From contig MZZL01000409.1 of assembly GCA_002749535.1 (NCBI GenBank), positions 2,620,160-2,684,159 on the forward strand: 64,000 bases of DNA, read 5' to 3'. The notes under the pieces are model-generated. The model worked only from the letters and a program-made list of their open reading frames with translations. It ran no database searches and was not told where the DNA came from. Within the stretch, counting starts at the first letter, position 1. Each line of letters starts with the position of its first letter. Position numbers and translations under genes: made by a program. Source of the stretch: Apophysomyces variabilis (lineage: Eukaryota; Mucoromycota; Mucoromycetes; Mucorales; Mucoraceae). Positions 11,885-23,861 of the stretch are shown piece by piece.

Positions 11885-13320
11885 TTAAAACAATGGCTGC
11901 TGATGCAACAACTGTTGGTCATCATCATCTGACCCGCAGCAAGATGACGCGGTGGAATAAGATTGGAAAAGAGACGTGTAAGGATCAAACATATCATTGT
12001 TTGCGTTACCCAAGAGGAATTGATTTCCAGGATGGACAAGACAACCAGGGCAAGTGCACGATGAACCACAGTAACAGGTCACGATGCGAGTAGCCATTGG
12101 CTGATGCGCGGTAGGAGAGTCCGCTTCAGCTCGTTTAAGTGGTGTAATCGTCACGACGACCGATTCCCCTTGACCCACTGTGGGCTGACATGTTGGTGTG
12201 GGGGCGCAGCTACCGCAGAAAAAATCTTGAAAAACCGTGTGATCAAGCAAAAGAGACGCGTTTGACATTGTCGGAGGTTTTATCTCGTCAAGAGAAGTAG
12301 CACCCAACGATATCATCGCGTTGGTCGGCATTGGATCATACACTAAAGGATGGGTCATATAAGAAGAAGGGTCCTGAGAAGCAGGATGGTTGTAGAGCGA
12401 GGTTTCAGAGGAAGAGGAGTTGCAATTCGAGGGAGGTTGTGGTTGTGGCTGTTCTTGATGTTGATGTTGTTGCTGCTGCGGTAGTGACGGTTGGCATTGG
12501 GACGACAACGGCGGTGGAGAGGGTGAAGGCGGGCTTGAGGAAGTATTTCCTTTGGAGGATTTGTCCGAGGCTCTTCTTCGTCGTCTTCTTGGTTGACCTT
12601 CTAGGAAACGGATTGTCGCCGATTCTTGCGAGGTCGGCTTGTGAAAGACGAAATTCAGGTGGTCATCGTTCTTGTTGGTAACACCAGATCCCAGATTTGT
12701 GGGACAGGGTGACGCGAATGACGGAGTGATGGTTGTAGTTGAGGCCAGTGCGACATTGGTCGGGCTCAGATAAGCAACCGGAGTTTGGGAAGGTGGCGGT
12801 TGCTGTTGTGGAGACAGCGACGATCCTGTGGTCTTTGGCGGACAGGTGCATTGGGACGGTCTACATTGCCATTGGTCTTCTGAGTTTACCAAGTCTTGGC
12901 ATACACAATTAACATGGTGGTTGGACCCTAATCTTCGCTTAGACCAAGGTATTTGAAATATATATTTGGAAAAATACCTTTTTTGTCAGTGCTATTGCAA
13001 GCACATTTGATATGCACTTGTCTGGTTTTTCTTAAATCCCGGCAATAGGCACACTGAGTGACTGGACGACCTTTTTTCCGAATCTCAAGTAAAGGACGAT
13101 CTGTATGATTACAATGCGAAGAACGATGGCCCTGAAATAAAAAAAGAGAAAGTAAGGTTAGTACATCCGAACCCGTCTCGCTTCGTGTCCATCCTTTTTC
13201 TTAATTCCCCTGCTCTTTTTTGATTTTCATGCGTCTTTATCTTTCTTTTTTTCTTTTTCCCCTTAGATTTCTTACCTTAATGCAAGTAGAGCAGGCGAAT
13301 TTGATGCCGTTGATGTACAT
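11885..13320 (-). CDS. Copper-fist transcription factor (Cuf1/Mac1/Ace1 family)
   Basis: Nuclear copper-responsive transcription factor. Exons 13320-13276, 13131-12978 and 12927-11885 give 413 residues. The N-terminal copper fist (1-40) reads MYINGIKFACSTCIKGHRSS with CNHTDRPLLEIRKKGRPVTQ. It holds the zinc ligands CxxC...CxH and the KGRP minor-groove arm, followed by CAYCRDLRKT and CACNSTDKK. The long last exon is Ser/Pro/Gln-rich. It ends with a cysteine cluster, CYCGSSCTCPGCLVHPGNQ (about residues 355-375), like the C-terminal copper-sensing motif of Cuf1 and Mac1, plus an upstream FCGSCAPTPTC. Such factors control copper transporters or metallothionein; which class this is cannot be told from sequence alone. 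Confidence 0.92.
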
Positions 13321-16300
13321 TATATGGATATCAATATAAAAAAAATAAAAGAACTAAAACGGGAGAAGGAAGGATATAGCAAAAAAGAGAAAGAAAAAAA
13401 AAGAGGAATCCTTTAAGCCAAACCGTCAAAAGAGAGAAATAATGCAATTAATGATAGTACTCCGAAAATCACACTTGGATAAATGCAAAGAAACCATACC
13501 AAAGGAACAGAAACAAAATGTAAGAGGAAATAAAGAGAGAGAGAGAAAAAGGAAAAGAAGCCAAACAGCAAAAGAAAAAGGTTCTATATAAGAAGAGAAA
13601 TATGAGTATAAAAGAGAAATGAAGAAAAAGGTAGGAAATCAGAAGAAGGGGAAAAAAAAAGAGGTGAGAGAGAGAAAAAGAAAGTGGTCTTTATATTGCA
13701 ATGGGACGTAGGTGTGATTGCATTCGTCCACCCCCTTTTTGGTGCGTGTGGATTGCTCTAGGTCCAGTTCAGTGCCCTAAAAAAAGAGTGGTCCCAAACC
13801 AGTCATGGAGATGGGGTTAGTGAATGGCATTTTCAGCGCATCAGGAAAAGGGTTTTCATTGGCTAGACAGCAAGGTCCCACTCCCTTTGTTCACCAGCCA
13901 CGAAAGTCAGGGAATAAAGTTCGCGGACCGCTAAACAAGTTCAAGCTTCAGGAACAAAACCAACCTAGTCAGCTAATACGTCAGGAATAGAAACCGGTTC
14001 CATTTTTCAAACTCCAAAGGTAGTGCAAAAGAACAGAGAGGTTACTCAGTCGGAGATACGGCATGTCGATCTTAAATTGACCGTCGGTTAAAAGAAAGTG
14101 AGTCCAATCCATGTAAAATGCTGCTATCCGCATGGATAGAGAAAGCCTTATTTAGTTATAAAAATAGCCAAATTAATTGAGGAAATGAAAACGACACAAA
14201 CACTCTCTCTCTTATAACCGAATATCCGAGGAATAACTTAGCGATAAAAAGCCAAAACACCTTATCAGAATGGAACTTCCTTTTCTTCTACTTTACTATT
14301 TATTGAAACAAATTTTGCATTCATGGAAAGTTATGATGTTCGTTGGCGCAAAAGTAGTCCTGCAGTGACGCAAACTACCTTGCAAAATACTTTATTTCTG
14401 GGTCATTGCTTACTGACTTTTCAAGCGGAATTTGTACCAGGGAATTTTTTTCTTTTTTGGTTTGATAAACATATAGAAAGGCAAACAGAGATACAGAGAG
14501 GCACTTGACAAGAGAGCCTAGGTAATATATTAATCTCAATGTACTGTGATATAGGGCTTTTCCTCTCAATCAAACCGTGATGCTTCATAGCCTCCCACCT
14601 CCTTCTGATGCATAGAGATACTTATTGGACTATTCTATTTTTTCTTTCTTGGAATATTGATTTCAATTTTCTTTAATTAGCATAATCAAACATATTCCGA
14701 TGGATAAATCAGATGTCTATTATCCCTTGGGGGTGGTGTATGTATCAATGTACGCAGGGAATGTATTTTTGGCCTGATGTTGTCTCACCTATTCAACCGA
14801 AAAGCCGTCTGAAAGCAGTCCGAATCGTCAGAGAAGCAATGGCATTTTCAGCGCATGAACAGGGGGCACGTTTGATTAGCTGATAAGGACGTATCCCAAC
14901 TCTTTCAGCCACAAGACATGGGACAGGTTTGTCCAACCGCTCCACAAACTCTTCATCTCAGCAGCAGTCCACTATGGTCAGCTTAGAATGGATCAGTTAT
15001 GGTTACTCAGAAAAATTTTTTTATTGCTGACGGACAAAGAATGGAGGAAACAAGGGGTTACTTTGTCGATCTTAAGATGCCGGCTGTGTTGTCAGAAAAC
15101 CCTCGAACTTTTTCTGTTAGCCTCAACTGCCCTTTTCCTATAAACTGCTCTAAAGCACACACAGAGTAGAAATAGGCACTATGGCTTTTATCTTAGTAGA
15201 TTACGTTGTTTGGTCTTCAGAGGCATCCTTCGGTCAATGGCTGGGTAAAAAATAAAGATGGAAAAGAAAACTGTGAACGCAAGCAAAACAGGATACCTTA
15301 TTTATCTAGACCGCCTATGCAAAATGTCGAAGCACTTACTATAAGCTATAGTCACCTTTGGCCTTATAAGCACTCTTCTTCAGATAGACAGAAGCCGGAT
15401 TTTGATTAATTTTCCTTTCTGGGAACTGACACGGCGTGTTCTCCGCTGATAGTTTGTCTACTGACATCATGAAAGAAATGTTTACAAAAGTGCTGGTTTT
15501 CGTTCGTTTTGCACTGTTGTATATCTAGCTTAAGGGAGGGATGAAACCCGGCGGAAAAACGTTCGTAAAGGACAATGTGATGTTTTGACAGAAAACGAAC
15601 CCACGCCTATGATCTCATTATTTCTATAACAGTGCAAGGCATTGCTTCCCAAAACGAAAGCCTCATTCTTAGCACAAAGCAATAGAAAGTGATTTATTTC
15701 TCAAAGACAAATGCCATATGTAGCAACAAGGGAAAAGTCCCCATTTAGTGCTGCTCTGTCTGGTACGGCTTCAGCCTTATCAAGACATAGCTTAACTTTG
15801 GCAGATACAAAATTTTTTTTGTTTGTTTTCCCATACCACAAGAAGCTAGCATTTCTGTCAATATTTAAACGTTTCAAAAAATGGATTTCGGTATCCGTAG
15901 ATAGAGCATATGATAAAGATTAATGGTTCGATACTGCTCTTTTTTTTTCCCCGTCATTCTAAAGCTTTGACATAACTGGTCTTCCGTTTCTTTTATTGAC
16001 AGGATCGAACAAGAATCCAACTTTGACAACATCATTGCAGGTGTCAGCTGCCGTCAATGGAACTGCAAACCGGTGTTTGCTTACACTAATGTTTCTCATT
16101 CAGATAACTATTGCTTGAAACGATGTCGTAGATAAAGAATAGCAAGCCACGATAACCAGGCATCGGGGGTTGGATACATTACTAGCTTGAGGTATATGTA
16201 CGAAATATAATATCGCTATATCGAGGAAATTGCTATAGTCAAGAACAACACAAGAAGCCTGAAAGATAGATTCGATTGTGGATGATCAGAAATGGGAGTG

Positions 16301-16813
16301 CGAATAGTGTGATCATTGAGTTCTTTATTTGCTGAGAAGATAAACCGCACTACAACTAAAACCTATAGAGTGGAAATTTTTCTTTTTATGTCATTGTTAC
16401 TGACAGTACGCCAAAGCTCTAATTCTGGTATGCAATCGTATAGGTAATACAATCTTCATATTTATTAAGTTTGCATATGGTCGCAAAACTTTCACTGTTG
16501 GTTAATATCTTGTACGTAAATGACATGCAGAAGACACCCATTTGAGAGAGGTACTTCTACCTGATCACCAATAAAGAACGCAAAGCATGATCAACAATGT
16601 ATCCATTAACCGTGTTGGCCCTCTATAACAAGGAAGTGGGTATAGAAGTACTATTCAAATGCGATAATATTCTGCTTTGGTAGAAACATCAGGTGTCAAT
16701 CTGCGCTTTTTGTCCTCTGACCAATCAGTGGTTGGAGGTCAGTGTCCGCACCTTTCAAAGTCACTTGCAATTGCGTTGCCTTTTTTTCTTTCTTTTCTCG
16801 CCTCTAAAGAAGT
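13321..16813. other. Gene-poor region with diverged direct repeats
   Basis: About 3.5 kb without a supported gene. The first 400 bp are the A/G-rich promoter of the copper-fist gene. Two diverged copies of a block sit at about 13820-14080 and 14835-15080. The open frames at 13805, 14323, 15206 and 15711 have no motifs. Confidence 0.55.
13823..15075. repeat. Diverged direct repeat, about 1 kb apart
   Basis: A 19-bp block (AATGGCATTTTCAGCGCAT) is identical at 13823-13841 and 14838-14856. Downstream, GGTTACTCAG recurs at 14040 and 15001, and TGTCGATCTTAA at 14064 and 15064. The order is conserved, but the sequence between is heavily diverged and of unequal length. Confidence 0.65.
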
Positions 16814-18969
16814 ATGCAACTGACACTGGAAAATCTCCAGTCGTTGCTGACAGACTTGTCATGGTTTATTCAGTCCTTTCTGGCAGTGCTTGGAATCCTC
16901 CTCGTTGCGTTTCCTCTTGCTCACACCTTCTCATTTTACCATGACTGGCCTTATTCGTTATGCTCCGTCCTGTTCACCACCGTCCGAACTTGTTCTCATA
17001 CCCTTGGTCTCCATCATCTTTGGCCGCAAGCCAAAGTTGTCGCAAAGCTTACCGGAGGCTATACGTTACCCGTCCGAGATTCCGTCTTTTCCCTCGTCGG
17101 TCTACGCGACATTGTCCCTGCCTCGGTCGAAGACTCGAACAATAAATATGGTGCTTCCTTCTTTATTGACGCAGATATCTGTCTCTCTCCGGTCAAAGAC
17201 GCCCACCTTGTAGCGGGTCTCGTTAATACTGGAAATTCTTGCTTCTTAAATTCAGTATTGCAGGTAAATTTGAGAAGTTGTTTGTTACTGTTCTGATTTT
17301 TTTTCCCAAAAAAAAATTGATTGTCCAGGCGCTTTCATCATTACCTCGACTTCATCACTTTTTGGATCGTATTGACCGATCGGCTAGACATCAACTTCCC
17401 GTTACCCGGTCCCTTTTGAAAACTCTCAAACTTCTTTCACGACCTATCGGACAACGAGCCTCTTTCCGTCCGATCGATCTTGTGTCGTCCATTGCCTCCA
17501 ATCCTAGGGTGACCAATCAGGAACAGCAAGACGCACAGGAACTCTTTCAGCTGATCTCAAGTGAACTTGATACGGAGAACCATGGATTTGAGAAACGAGG
17601 ATTGATCGGAGGAGGCCTCCGAGATCTCTTAAGTTTAGCAAAAGAGGATGAAAGCAAACGGCATTGGAGAAAAAACCGTTCAAGTCAATTGGAGAATCCG
17701 TTTACCGGTTTGTTGGCCAATCGCCTTTCTTGTACACATTGTGGCTACACGGTATGTTTTGGAACATTCGGGACCCTGTCAAAGTTTCTAAGTGTTTTAT
17801 TTTCTACAGGAGGCCATCCGTCACTTTTCATTTAACAATGTGCAACTCACGTTACCTAACAAGGTAAACAAAAGATGGAAACTCGCAGAATATGAAACAA
17901 GAGCCCCAGAGCTGACTGGAATACTCTCCTTCCCCATTAGTCTATGACAACACTCGATGAATGTCTGGAACAAATGACAACAATAGAACACCTCAACGAT
18001 GTGACATGTCGAAAATGCTCACTGATTAACACAGTGGCGAATTTAAAACGGGAAATCGATGGATTAACGGAACAAGCTCGACAGGCAACCGAGACTGGCG
18101 CTAAACGGGAAATATTAATGCGATTGGTTAATGCAGAGAGGAGTAGACGTACTATAGAGTGCAGATTGGAAGTTGGATCTATCGAGGAGGAAGAACATGA
18201 GCCGTTCAAGCACTTATTACGTCGAGTCAGTCGCTTATCAACCAAACAAGTCATGTTTGCGAAACTGCCAAAAATCCTTTGCTTGCATATCAACAGATCA
18301 GCTTATCACTCTTCCGGTCTGGTGTATAAAAACAGATGCCAGATCGTCTTCCCCGAATATCTCGACCTTTCGCCTTACAGCACAAGCGGCACGCTACACA
18401 CCCAACCGTCAGAACCAATCTCCAGTCCAGTCAATGACCATCCTACAGCGAAATACAGGCTGATGAGTACGATCGTTCACTTTGGGACGCACAATTTCGG
18501 TCATTTTATTGCTTACAAACGTCGAATTCTTCCAGCTCGTTGTCCTTGTAGTCGATGTGGCCCAGGGGAAATGGCGCTGACCGGGCAGGATGAATGGTAT
18601 CGCATTTCTGATGAAAAAGTGGAGCTATGTAGCACAGAGGATGCTTTGCAGGCCAATCCTTACATGTTGCTATATGAACGCGTCGATACATCCAACGGCG
18701 TAGATGCGGAGGATGACCATGATGACGAAGAAGCATATCTAGAGGAAGAAGATCTCATGGCGAAAAACGATATATATTACCCCGATCAAGCATCATCATG
18801 CTCCATCGAAGCTCTAAAAATGGCTAATACCCTTTTAATGGATGATCGGTTCAGTCATACGGGCCTGCCGGCAGCCCATAACTCATGGAATCATTCCTTA
18901 AGGAGGAAAAGAACGATTATCACATCCGTCTGTGCGAATAGTTCACCAGGGACAGCCTCTATAGGTTAG
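16814..18969 (+). CDS. Membrane-anchored ubiquitin carboxyl-terminal hydrolase (Ubp1-like, USP family)
   Basis: Cysteine protease that removes ubiquitin from substrates. Exons 16814-17263, 17329-17751, 17810-17863 and 17941-18969 give 651 residues. A hydrophobic segment near residues 17-40 (FIQSFLAVLGILLVAFPLAH) suggests a membrane anchor, as in yeast Ubp1. The Cys box GLVNTGNSCFLNSVLQ (about 136-151) and the QEQQDAQELFQLI helix are intact. A zinc-ribbon-like pair, CTHC and CRKC, lies in the fingers. The His box is MSTIVHFGTHNFGHFIAYKR followed by DEWYRISD. The C-terminal tail is acidic (DAEDDHDDEEAYLEEED). Three short introns keep phase. The second CxxC half lies in exon 4, reached through an ATTAG acceptor. 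Confidence 0.92.
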
Positions 18970-19415
18970 AAAAGACAGAAGCGAACAAACAAACAAACAA
19001 AAGTAAGAGCAAAAAAAAAGAAAAGGCTGGTCCCTTGGTGATACAAAACGATAAGCATGACATTTTCTCCCTCTTTACCCATCTTTCTTTCTCTCTATTC
19101 ACGTTTTATTGTATGGTATAAATAATGTAATTAAACAGTCAAAACTCGAAGCATGGATAGACAACTAAAAAGAACTTTTCTTGTCCATCGACAGAAATAA
19201 AATCCGATATATCAAGTCGTTGTCAACGGACATGTTCCATTCAACACGAGGTCTAGCGCTGAAATTATTGTACGCTTGAGAGTTCATGAAGTATCAATAC
19301 ATATAATATCTTTTTCCTGCCAGGTCATGTTAATATCAGATGGCCGAACTGTTGCAGATTCTTTTTCTCCTTTCTTTTTCCCTTTATTTTTACAAATAAT
19401 ATGACAACCTCTCTT
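18970..19415. other. Short intergenic region between convergent genes
   Basis: 3' flanks of the deubiquitinase (plus) and the phosphotransferase (minus). A/T-rich, no coding exon. Confidence 0.6.
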
Positions 19416-20957
19416 TCATAGTGCCTTTGTTTGCTTTGGTATGGAAAGACACCGAATGTTCAGATAGGAGCAGAAGCTGTTGATGACCACCACAGCCCAG
19501 CGTAAGTAGGCTAGCAACGCAAATACAAAAAATCCACATATGAACAAAAACTCAGATTCTGCTGTAAAGATGGGTGGACTGAAAACGTGGGAAGATAGCG
19601 GATGCATCAGTACTGCACTACTGCCTTTGATATTCACTTACATGGATTGTAGTCTGGGCAGATTGGTAATAACAGCACCAGCAATAAGAGGGAGCAGCAG
19701 AACAGTGAATTTAGGGAAAGCAGACTTAGTCAAGTGAGCAAGGATGATCTTGGTGGCCATCCGACCGAACACGATACCAGTCGTGATGGCGAACAGAATG
19801 AAGTGATGATTTGTCAGTATATAAGAATACGGCGAGGTTACCCAAAAGAAGAACGAAATCACATAAGTAGCGATTGGCAAGTTTTCAACGAACATTGTCT
19901 TGAGGAAAGGCTTGTTACGTGAACGACAAGCTTTGTACATTGCATAAAAGCTACATAATAGCAAAAAATTTATAAGTGGACAATAAATTATATCCAGTCG
20001 TATAACGACGCCTACCAAACTGGGCAATGCGTAAAGATCAACAGAGTGCCTACCCACCATACCAGAGCTTGTGACCATGGAAGCACAGCTACGGCATTGG
20101 GTACCCATGCTGCTTTGATCGTCTCTCCCACAGGTATCTGCCACACAGACGGTCCTAAATTCCATGATTTTTTTTTTGATTTAGTCGCCTCTCGACTGGG
20201 TCAAACCTTACCGTAAATGGAAGAAATAATAAAAATGATGCATGAAAGTATCACACCTTCTGTGGGTGCATTCACATAGCCCAAGTACAAAATGCCGGTG
20301 TGGTATTCCTCGGCCGTCGAAAGATAAAAACCAAGCATGGCAATACTGTAAAGCATAACGCTGGTCATGGAGTGACCCATGCCTAGCGCCGTTGCCTGTA
20401 ATACAGCTGCAAAAGAACAATTGAGAGCATCGCATCCATGGTCAAATAGTTCACCTAGCGGACTAGATGTCCCAGTTCGCCGTGCCTGACAGACATGCTT
20501 AGTTCATCCACACTACCAGAATCAAGGGCAATCAAAAGAAACAAAAATCCGGACCTGTTTCCCGTCCACATTATCAAATGTCGAATATAGCCATAATCCT
20601 ATAGCAAAACTGAGATATATCCAACGTGGTCCTCCTTCTGAATCCATTTCAGGCGCGAATATGACGGCGATCACGACGTTGATTACCATGAACAAGAGAC
20701 CGATCAGGGTAATCATATTGGGTCTATATAAACAGCCATTTCCTTAATCTTTCAGCAAAAGAACGCGATCACCAAGCACATAAGAAAGAAGAAAACACTT
20801 GCGCCATCCATAGAGGGAACAGAGTAATTGCCCAATTCCAGTAGTGTCGGAGAATGTACTTGGTAGTGAAGGATCGGTCAATGGCTGCATACTGGTACAG
20901 CTTGAGGTTGGCTAATTGTTCCTGAGTCAGGAACTCATCTGATAGAAAGGACGGCAT
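19416..20957 (-). CDS. Choline/ethanolamine phosphotransferase (CDP-alcohol phosphatidyltransferase)
   Basis: Last step of the Kennedy pathway in the ER/Golgi: CDP-choline or CDP-ethanolamine plus diacylglycerol to phosphatidylcholine or phosphatidylethanolamine. Exons 20957-20803, 20723-20555, 20485-20212, 20154-20058, 19950-19642 and 19578-19416 give 388 residues, the size of yeast Ept1/Cpt1. The CDP-alcohol motif DG-x2-AR-x8-G-x3-D-x3-D is present, split over exons 2/3: DNVDGKQARRTGTSSPLGEL, then FDHGCDAL. About seven membrane segments and the C-terminal YLNIRCLSIPKQTKAL are typical. Intron 1 uses a GCAAGT donor; only this join gives the family sequence LFPLWMAPNMITLIG. A long GA/GT microsatellite lies just upstream on the forward strand. 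Confidence 0.93.
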
Positions 20958-22178
20958 GGAAGAAAAACAGGGAGAGACAGAGAGAGAGAGAGTGTGTGTG
21001 TGTGTGGGAGAGAGAAAGACAGAGAGAGAGAGAATACAGCGCGAGAAGAGAGAAAAGCGCCCACACTGTTGGTATTGGGTGGGGGAGAGAGGAGTTTTAT
21101 TTTTTTGATCGTAGCTTTGTTTTTTCACTTTGACTCGGGCAGATCAGCCGAAGTCACACCGACCCCACGAATGACTTGTCGAGATCTGAAAATGGAAGGG
21201 AGAAACGCTCAGGAGGAGAAAACGAAAAGGAGGGACAGACAGAGCCAGAAAAAACGTCCATCTCATCTTAGATACCGTAATTCCATGTGAAATCTAAGAG
21301 TTTGGGGAACAAGCGTCACACACTCATGATGCTTACCACATGCTGTATCTCTCTGTCACGAATTAACTGAGATCATCCCTCTAGAGACGCTTACTGGTCA
21401 AACCCAAACTCTAGTTCTTCTGAATAGCGTTGTATGGCGGATGATCCACGTCTTTATGTTACAGATATATTTACCAGACGATTTCTGATAAGATTCATCA
21501 AATGAAAAGCAGTAATGGGAACTTTGTAGTACGGGAAGGACATTGATGAATAAACCAGTAGAAGAGCAAACCCAACATCGCCAGATCCGCTGTCACAACG
21601 TGGGAATTGCAACTTGGCGGGTGCACCAGATCAAAAAGCATCTCAGAAACTTAGATACCATCGGATGGTCTTACATGTCTTTTGTACGTGGATGATTACT
21701 GTCACGGCATGTCTAAACCCGAGGATATGTATCAGTGTGTTGGTCAGGGGTACAGTGACAGCTTTAGGTACTGAAGCCTATGATTCCTGTATACGTAAAA
21801 CAGGCAGGTCCGTAAAGGTGACCCGAGTAATCCCTTCGCGATATAAGATATCCTGCTTTTAGATTTGTATCTATCATTGAATACGCTTACAGACAACGGA
21901 GGCAGATGTGCTTATAAGCAACTCCACTTAAGGACACTCCGCCTGTTTATGGCAACCATCGTCAGCTTTATTGATATCTGTGAACCTTTCCGTCAAAGTT
22001 TGCAGCTCGTTTAAGCTCCTTTTGTTTCGTCTGCTATTGTATCCCATGCTCTCAAACTCCCCTCATTAGTCGTTGAAGAAACCTGATTATCTCTGATCCT
22101 GGCCGTTTGAACAAATCATAGCGTGACTGCGCCAACCCCACACAAAGTGACAGATGCAAAAGTGGGCGACTCTTTCTG
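20958..22178. other. Divergent intergenic region
   Basis: Shared upstream region of the phosphotransferase (minus) and the F-box gene (plus). A GA/GT microsatellite occupies about 20981-21035, close to the phosphotransferase start. The rest shows nothing recognisable. Confidence 0.6.
20981..21035. repeat. (GA)n/(GT)n microsatellite
   Basis: Mixed GA and GT dinucleotide run, 24-80 bp upstream of the phosphotransferase start at 20957. On the coding strand of that gene it reads CT/AC, like the CT-rich leaders of other genes here. Confidence 0.8.
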
Positions 22179-23861
22179 ATGCCGCAACCGATGACAGCCA
22201 TGACAAGTATACCGGCAGAGATCATATTGGCCATCGCGAGCTTCTTAGAACCAAAAGATATAACCAATTGCATCCGTGTCTGTCGTTCATGGAATGTAAA
22301 ACTCATTACTGCACTCTACAACACTGTGGAAATTGCCCGGAACCGTAAGTTCCATCTTTTCACTGAGACCCTACGTAAAACAAGGGATACCAGCCATCTC
22401 GGTCACCTTGTCCGTAAACTGAACTTACGCTTCCGGGTTAAGTATGATGAGCTCACTGAAATCATTCCATTATGCCCTTTCGTTACCGAGTTCCACACAT
22501 ACAATTGGTGGAATCATGAGTGGGGAACCATTCTGCAAGAATGGAGATACCTTGAAAATGTGCCCAAGGTTGTTGTTAGAACCAAAACTCTTGGCTTTTC
22601 CTTGGATTCATTCAGAACACGAATCAAGGAATTGTCCATTTGTAGCTATATCTATTGCGACTGGTTGAACCTGTTGAAAGAACTGCCGTGTGTAGAGGAG
22701 CTAACCATGACCTGCGCTAATGGCGACATACCAAAAGCAAGTGGAAAGATATCTATATCAGAGTTGGAAACACTCCATGCCGCTCTCCGACGCCTACGGG
22801 TCCTTAAGCTGGAACGCTTTCAGCTCTATGGAGAAATGTCACGAAGTATTGAACCATGTAGTTCGGTTCGTGCATTAACTTTGAGAGTTGCAAACGATGA
22901 CTTGTGGGGTGATTACTTTGGACAGAAATACACTCAGCTTCGGCAGTTGTTCCTTGGTATTTTTGTAGAATATAGTGAAACCATGAGATCACAGGCGCAA
23001 ACATTAGCACGATCATGCCGATACCTGCAAGTGTTCAATGACCATGCCTCTTTTTACCATAACACCAGATTATATCAAGATGTCCTCGGTGTACTTGGAG
23101 AAATCAGATCTCCTCTCATTAATCTTAGGTTGGAACAATGCGACGCCAGTTCTTATGCAAGATTTGTCAATAGTTTCTATGGGACGGTCTTGGACCTGTA
23201 TTATAGCTTGGCTGAGGGGGTCACAGTCAATGAAATCACAGAACCGTTAAAGCTTTGTCTATCCCTTGAAAGGATAGAGATATATTACTGGTTTCATGGC
23301 TTGCAAGTAGATCTTTTTTTGGACGGCTGCAAAACTCTTCAAGAACTGCGCATTCATGGAGGTTTAATCCATTTATCTGAAGAGCCTAACGTCCGGGATC
23401 AGCATCGATTGAAAATACTCAGTCTCGATGGGAGCAGGATCACGAATGACGTTTTTCCATACCTGGTACAGCGTTGCCCCTATCTTTCCGAGCTATCCTG
23501 TCGCTATGATGAATATACAGGGAGTTCATCTCTGATACACTTCCCGAATCCCAATCTCAAGCAGCTTTTCGTGCAATGCCGTGACAATGCGGTATTCAGG
23601 GTGACTGAACTGGTCCCATCGGTGCAATGGGCAGATCTGAATCAGCCTTCTGCGGACATGCACAGACCTCTCGGCACAGTGCGATGGTATTTTGCGTTTG
23701 TTAACGGAGATGAGCTGCCATTTCAGCAATCAGTGCTCACTGACATAAACGAGATACTCCCCGCTCCGACAGTACCTAATGCGGATTGCTTTGTAGATGA
23801 GCATCCTATCGTGTCTATATTATGTTATCGCTTGGATTCGTTATGGTGTGAGAGAATTTAA
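22179..23861 (+). CDS. F-box protein, probably with leucine-rich repeats
   Basis: Single-exon gene of 560 residues. An F-box near the N terminus (about 10-45) reads SIPAEIILAIASFLEPKDIT followed by CIRVCRSWNVKL, with the hydrophobic pattern that binds Skp1 in SCF ubiquitin ligases. The rest has irregular repeats with LRVLKLERF, LRQLFLGIF, LINLRLEQC and LKILSLDGSRI segments at roughly 25-30 residue spacing, typical of F-box/LRR proteins of Mucoromycota, which form large families. Substrate cannot be inferred. Several ATGs cluster at the start (codons 1, 5 and 8); any of them keeps the F-box. Confidence 0.85.
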   Translation: MPQPMTAMTSIPAEIILAIASFLEPKDITNCIRVCRSWNVKLITALYNTVEIARNRKFHLFTETLRKTRDTSHLGHLVRKLNLRFRVKYDELTEIIPLCPFVTEFHTYNWWNHEWGTILQEWRYLENVPKVVVRTKTLGFSLDSFRTRIKELSICSYIYCDWLNLLKELPCVEELTMTCANGDIPKASGKISISELETLHAALRRLRVLKLERFQLYGEMSRSIEPCSSVRALTLRVANDDLWGDYFGQKYTQLRQLFLGIFVEYSETMRSQAQTLARSCRYLQVFNDHASFYHNTRLYQDVLGVLGEIRSPLINLRLEQCDASSYARFVNSFYGTVLDLYYSLAEGVTVNEITEPLKLCLSLERIEIYYWFHGLQVDLFLDGCKTLQELRIHGGLIHLSEEPNVRDQHRLKILSLDGSRITNDVFPYLVQRCPYLSELSCRYDEYTGSSSLIHFPNPNLKQLFVQCRDNAVFRVTELVPSVQWADLNQPSADMHRPLGTVRWYFAFVNGDELPFQQSVLTDINEILPAPTVPNADCFVDEHPIVSILCYRLDSLWCERI

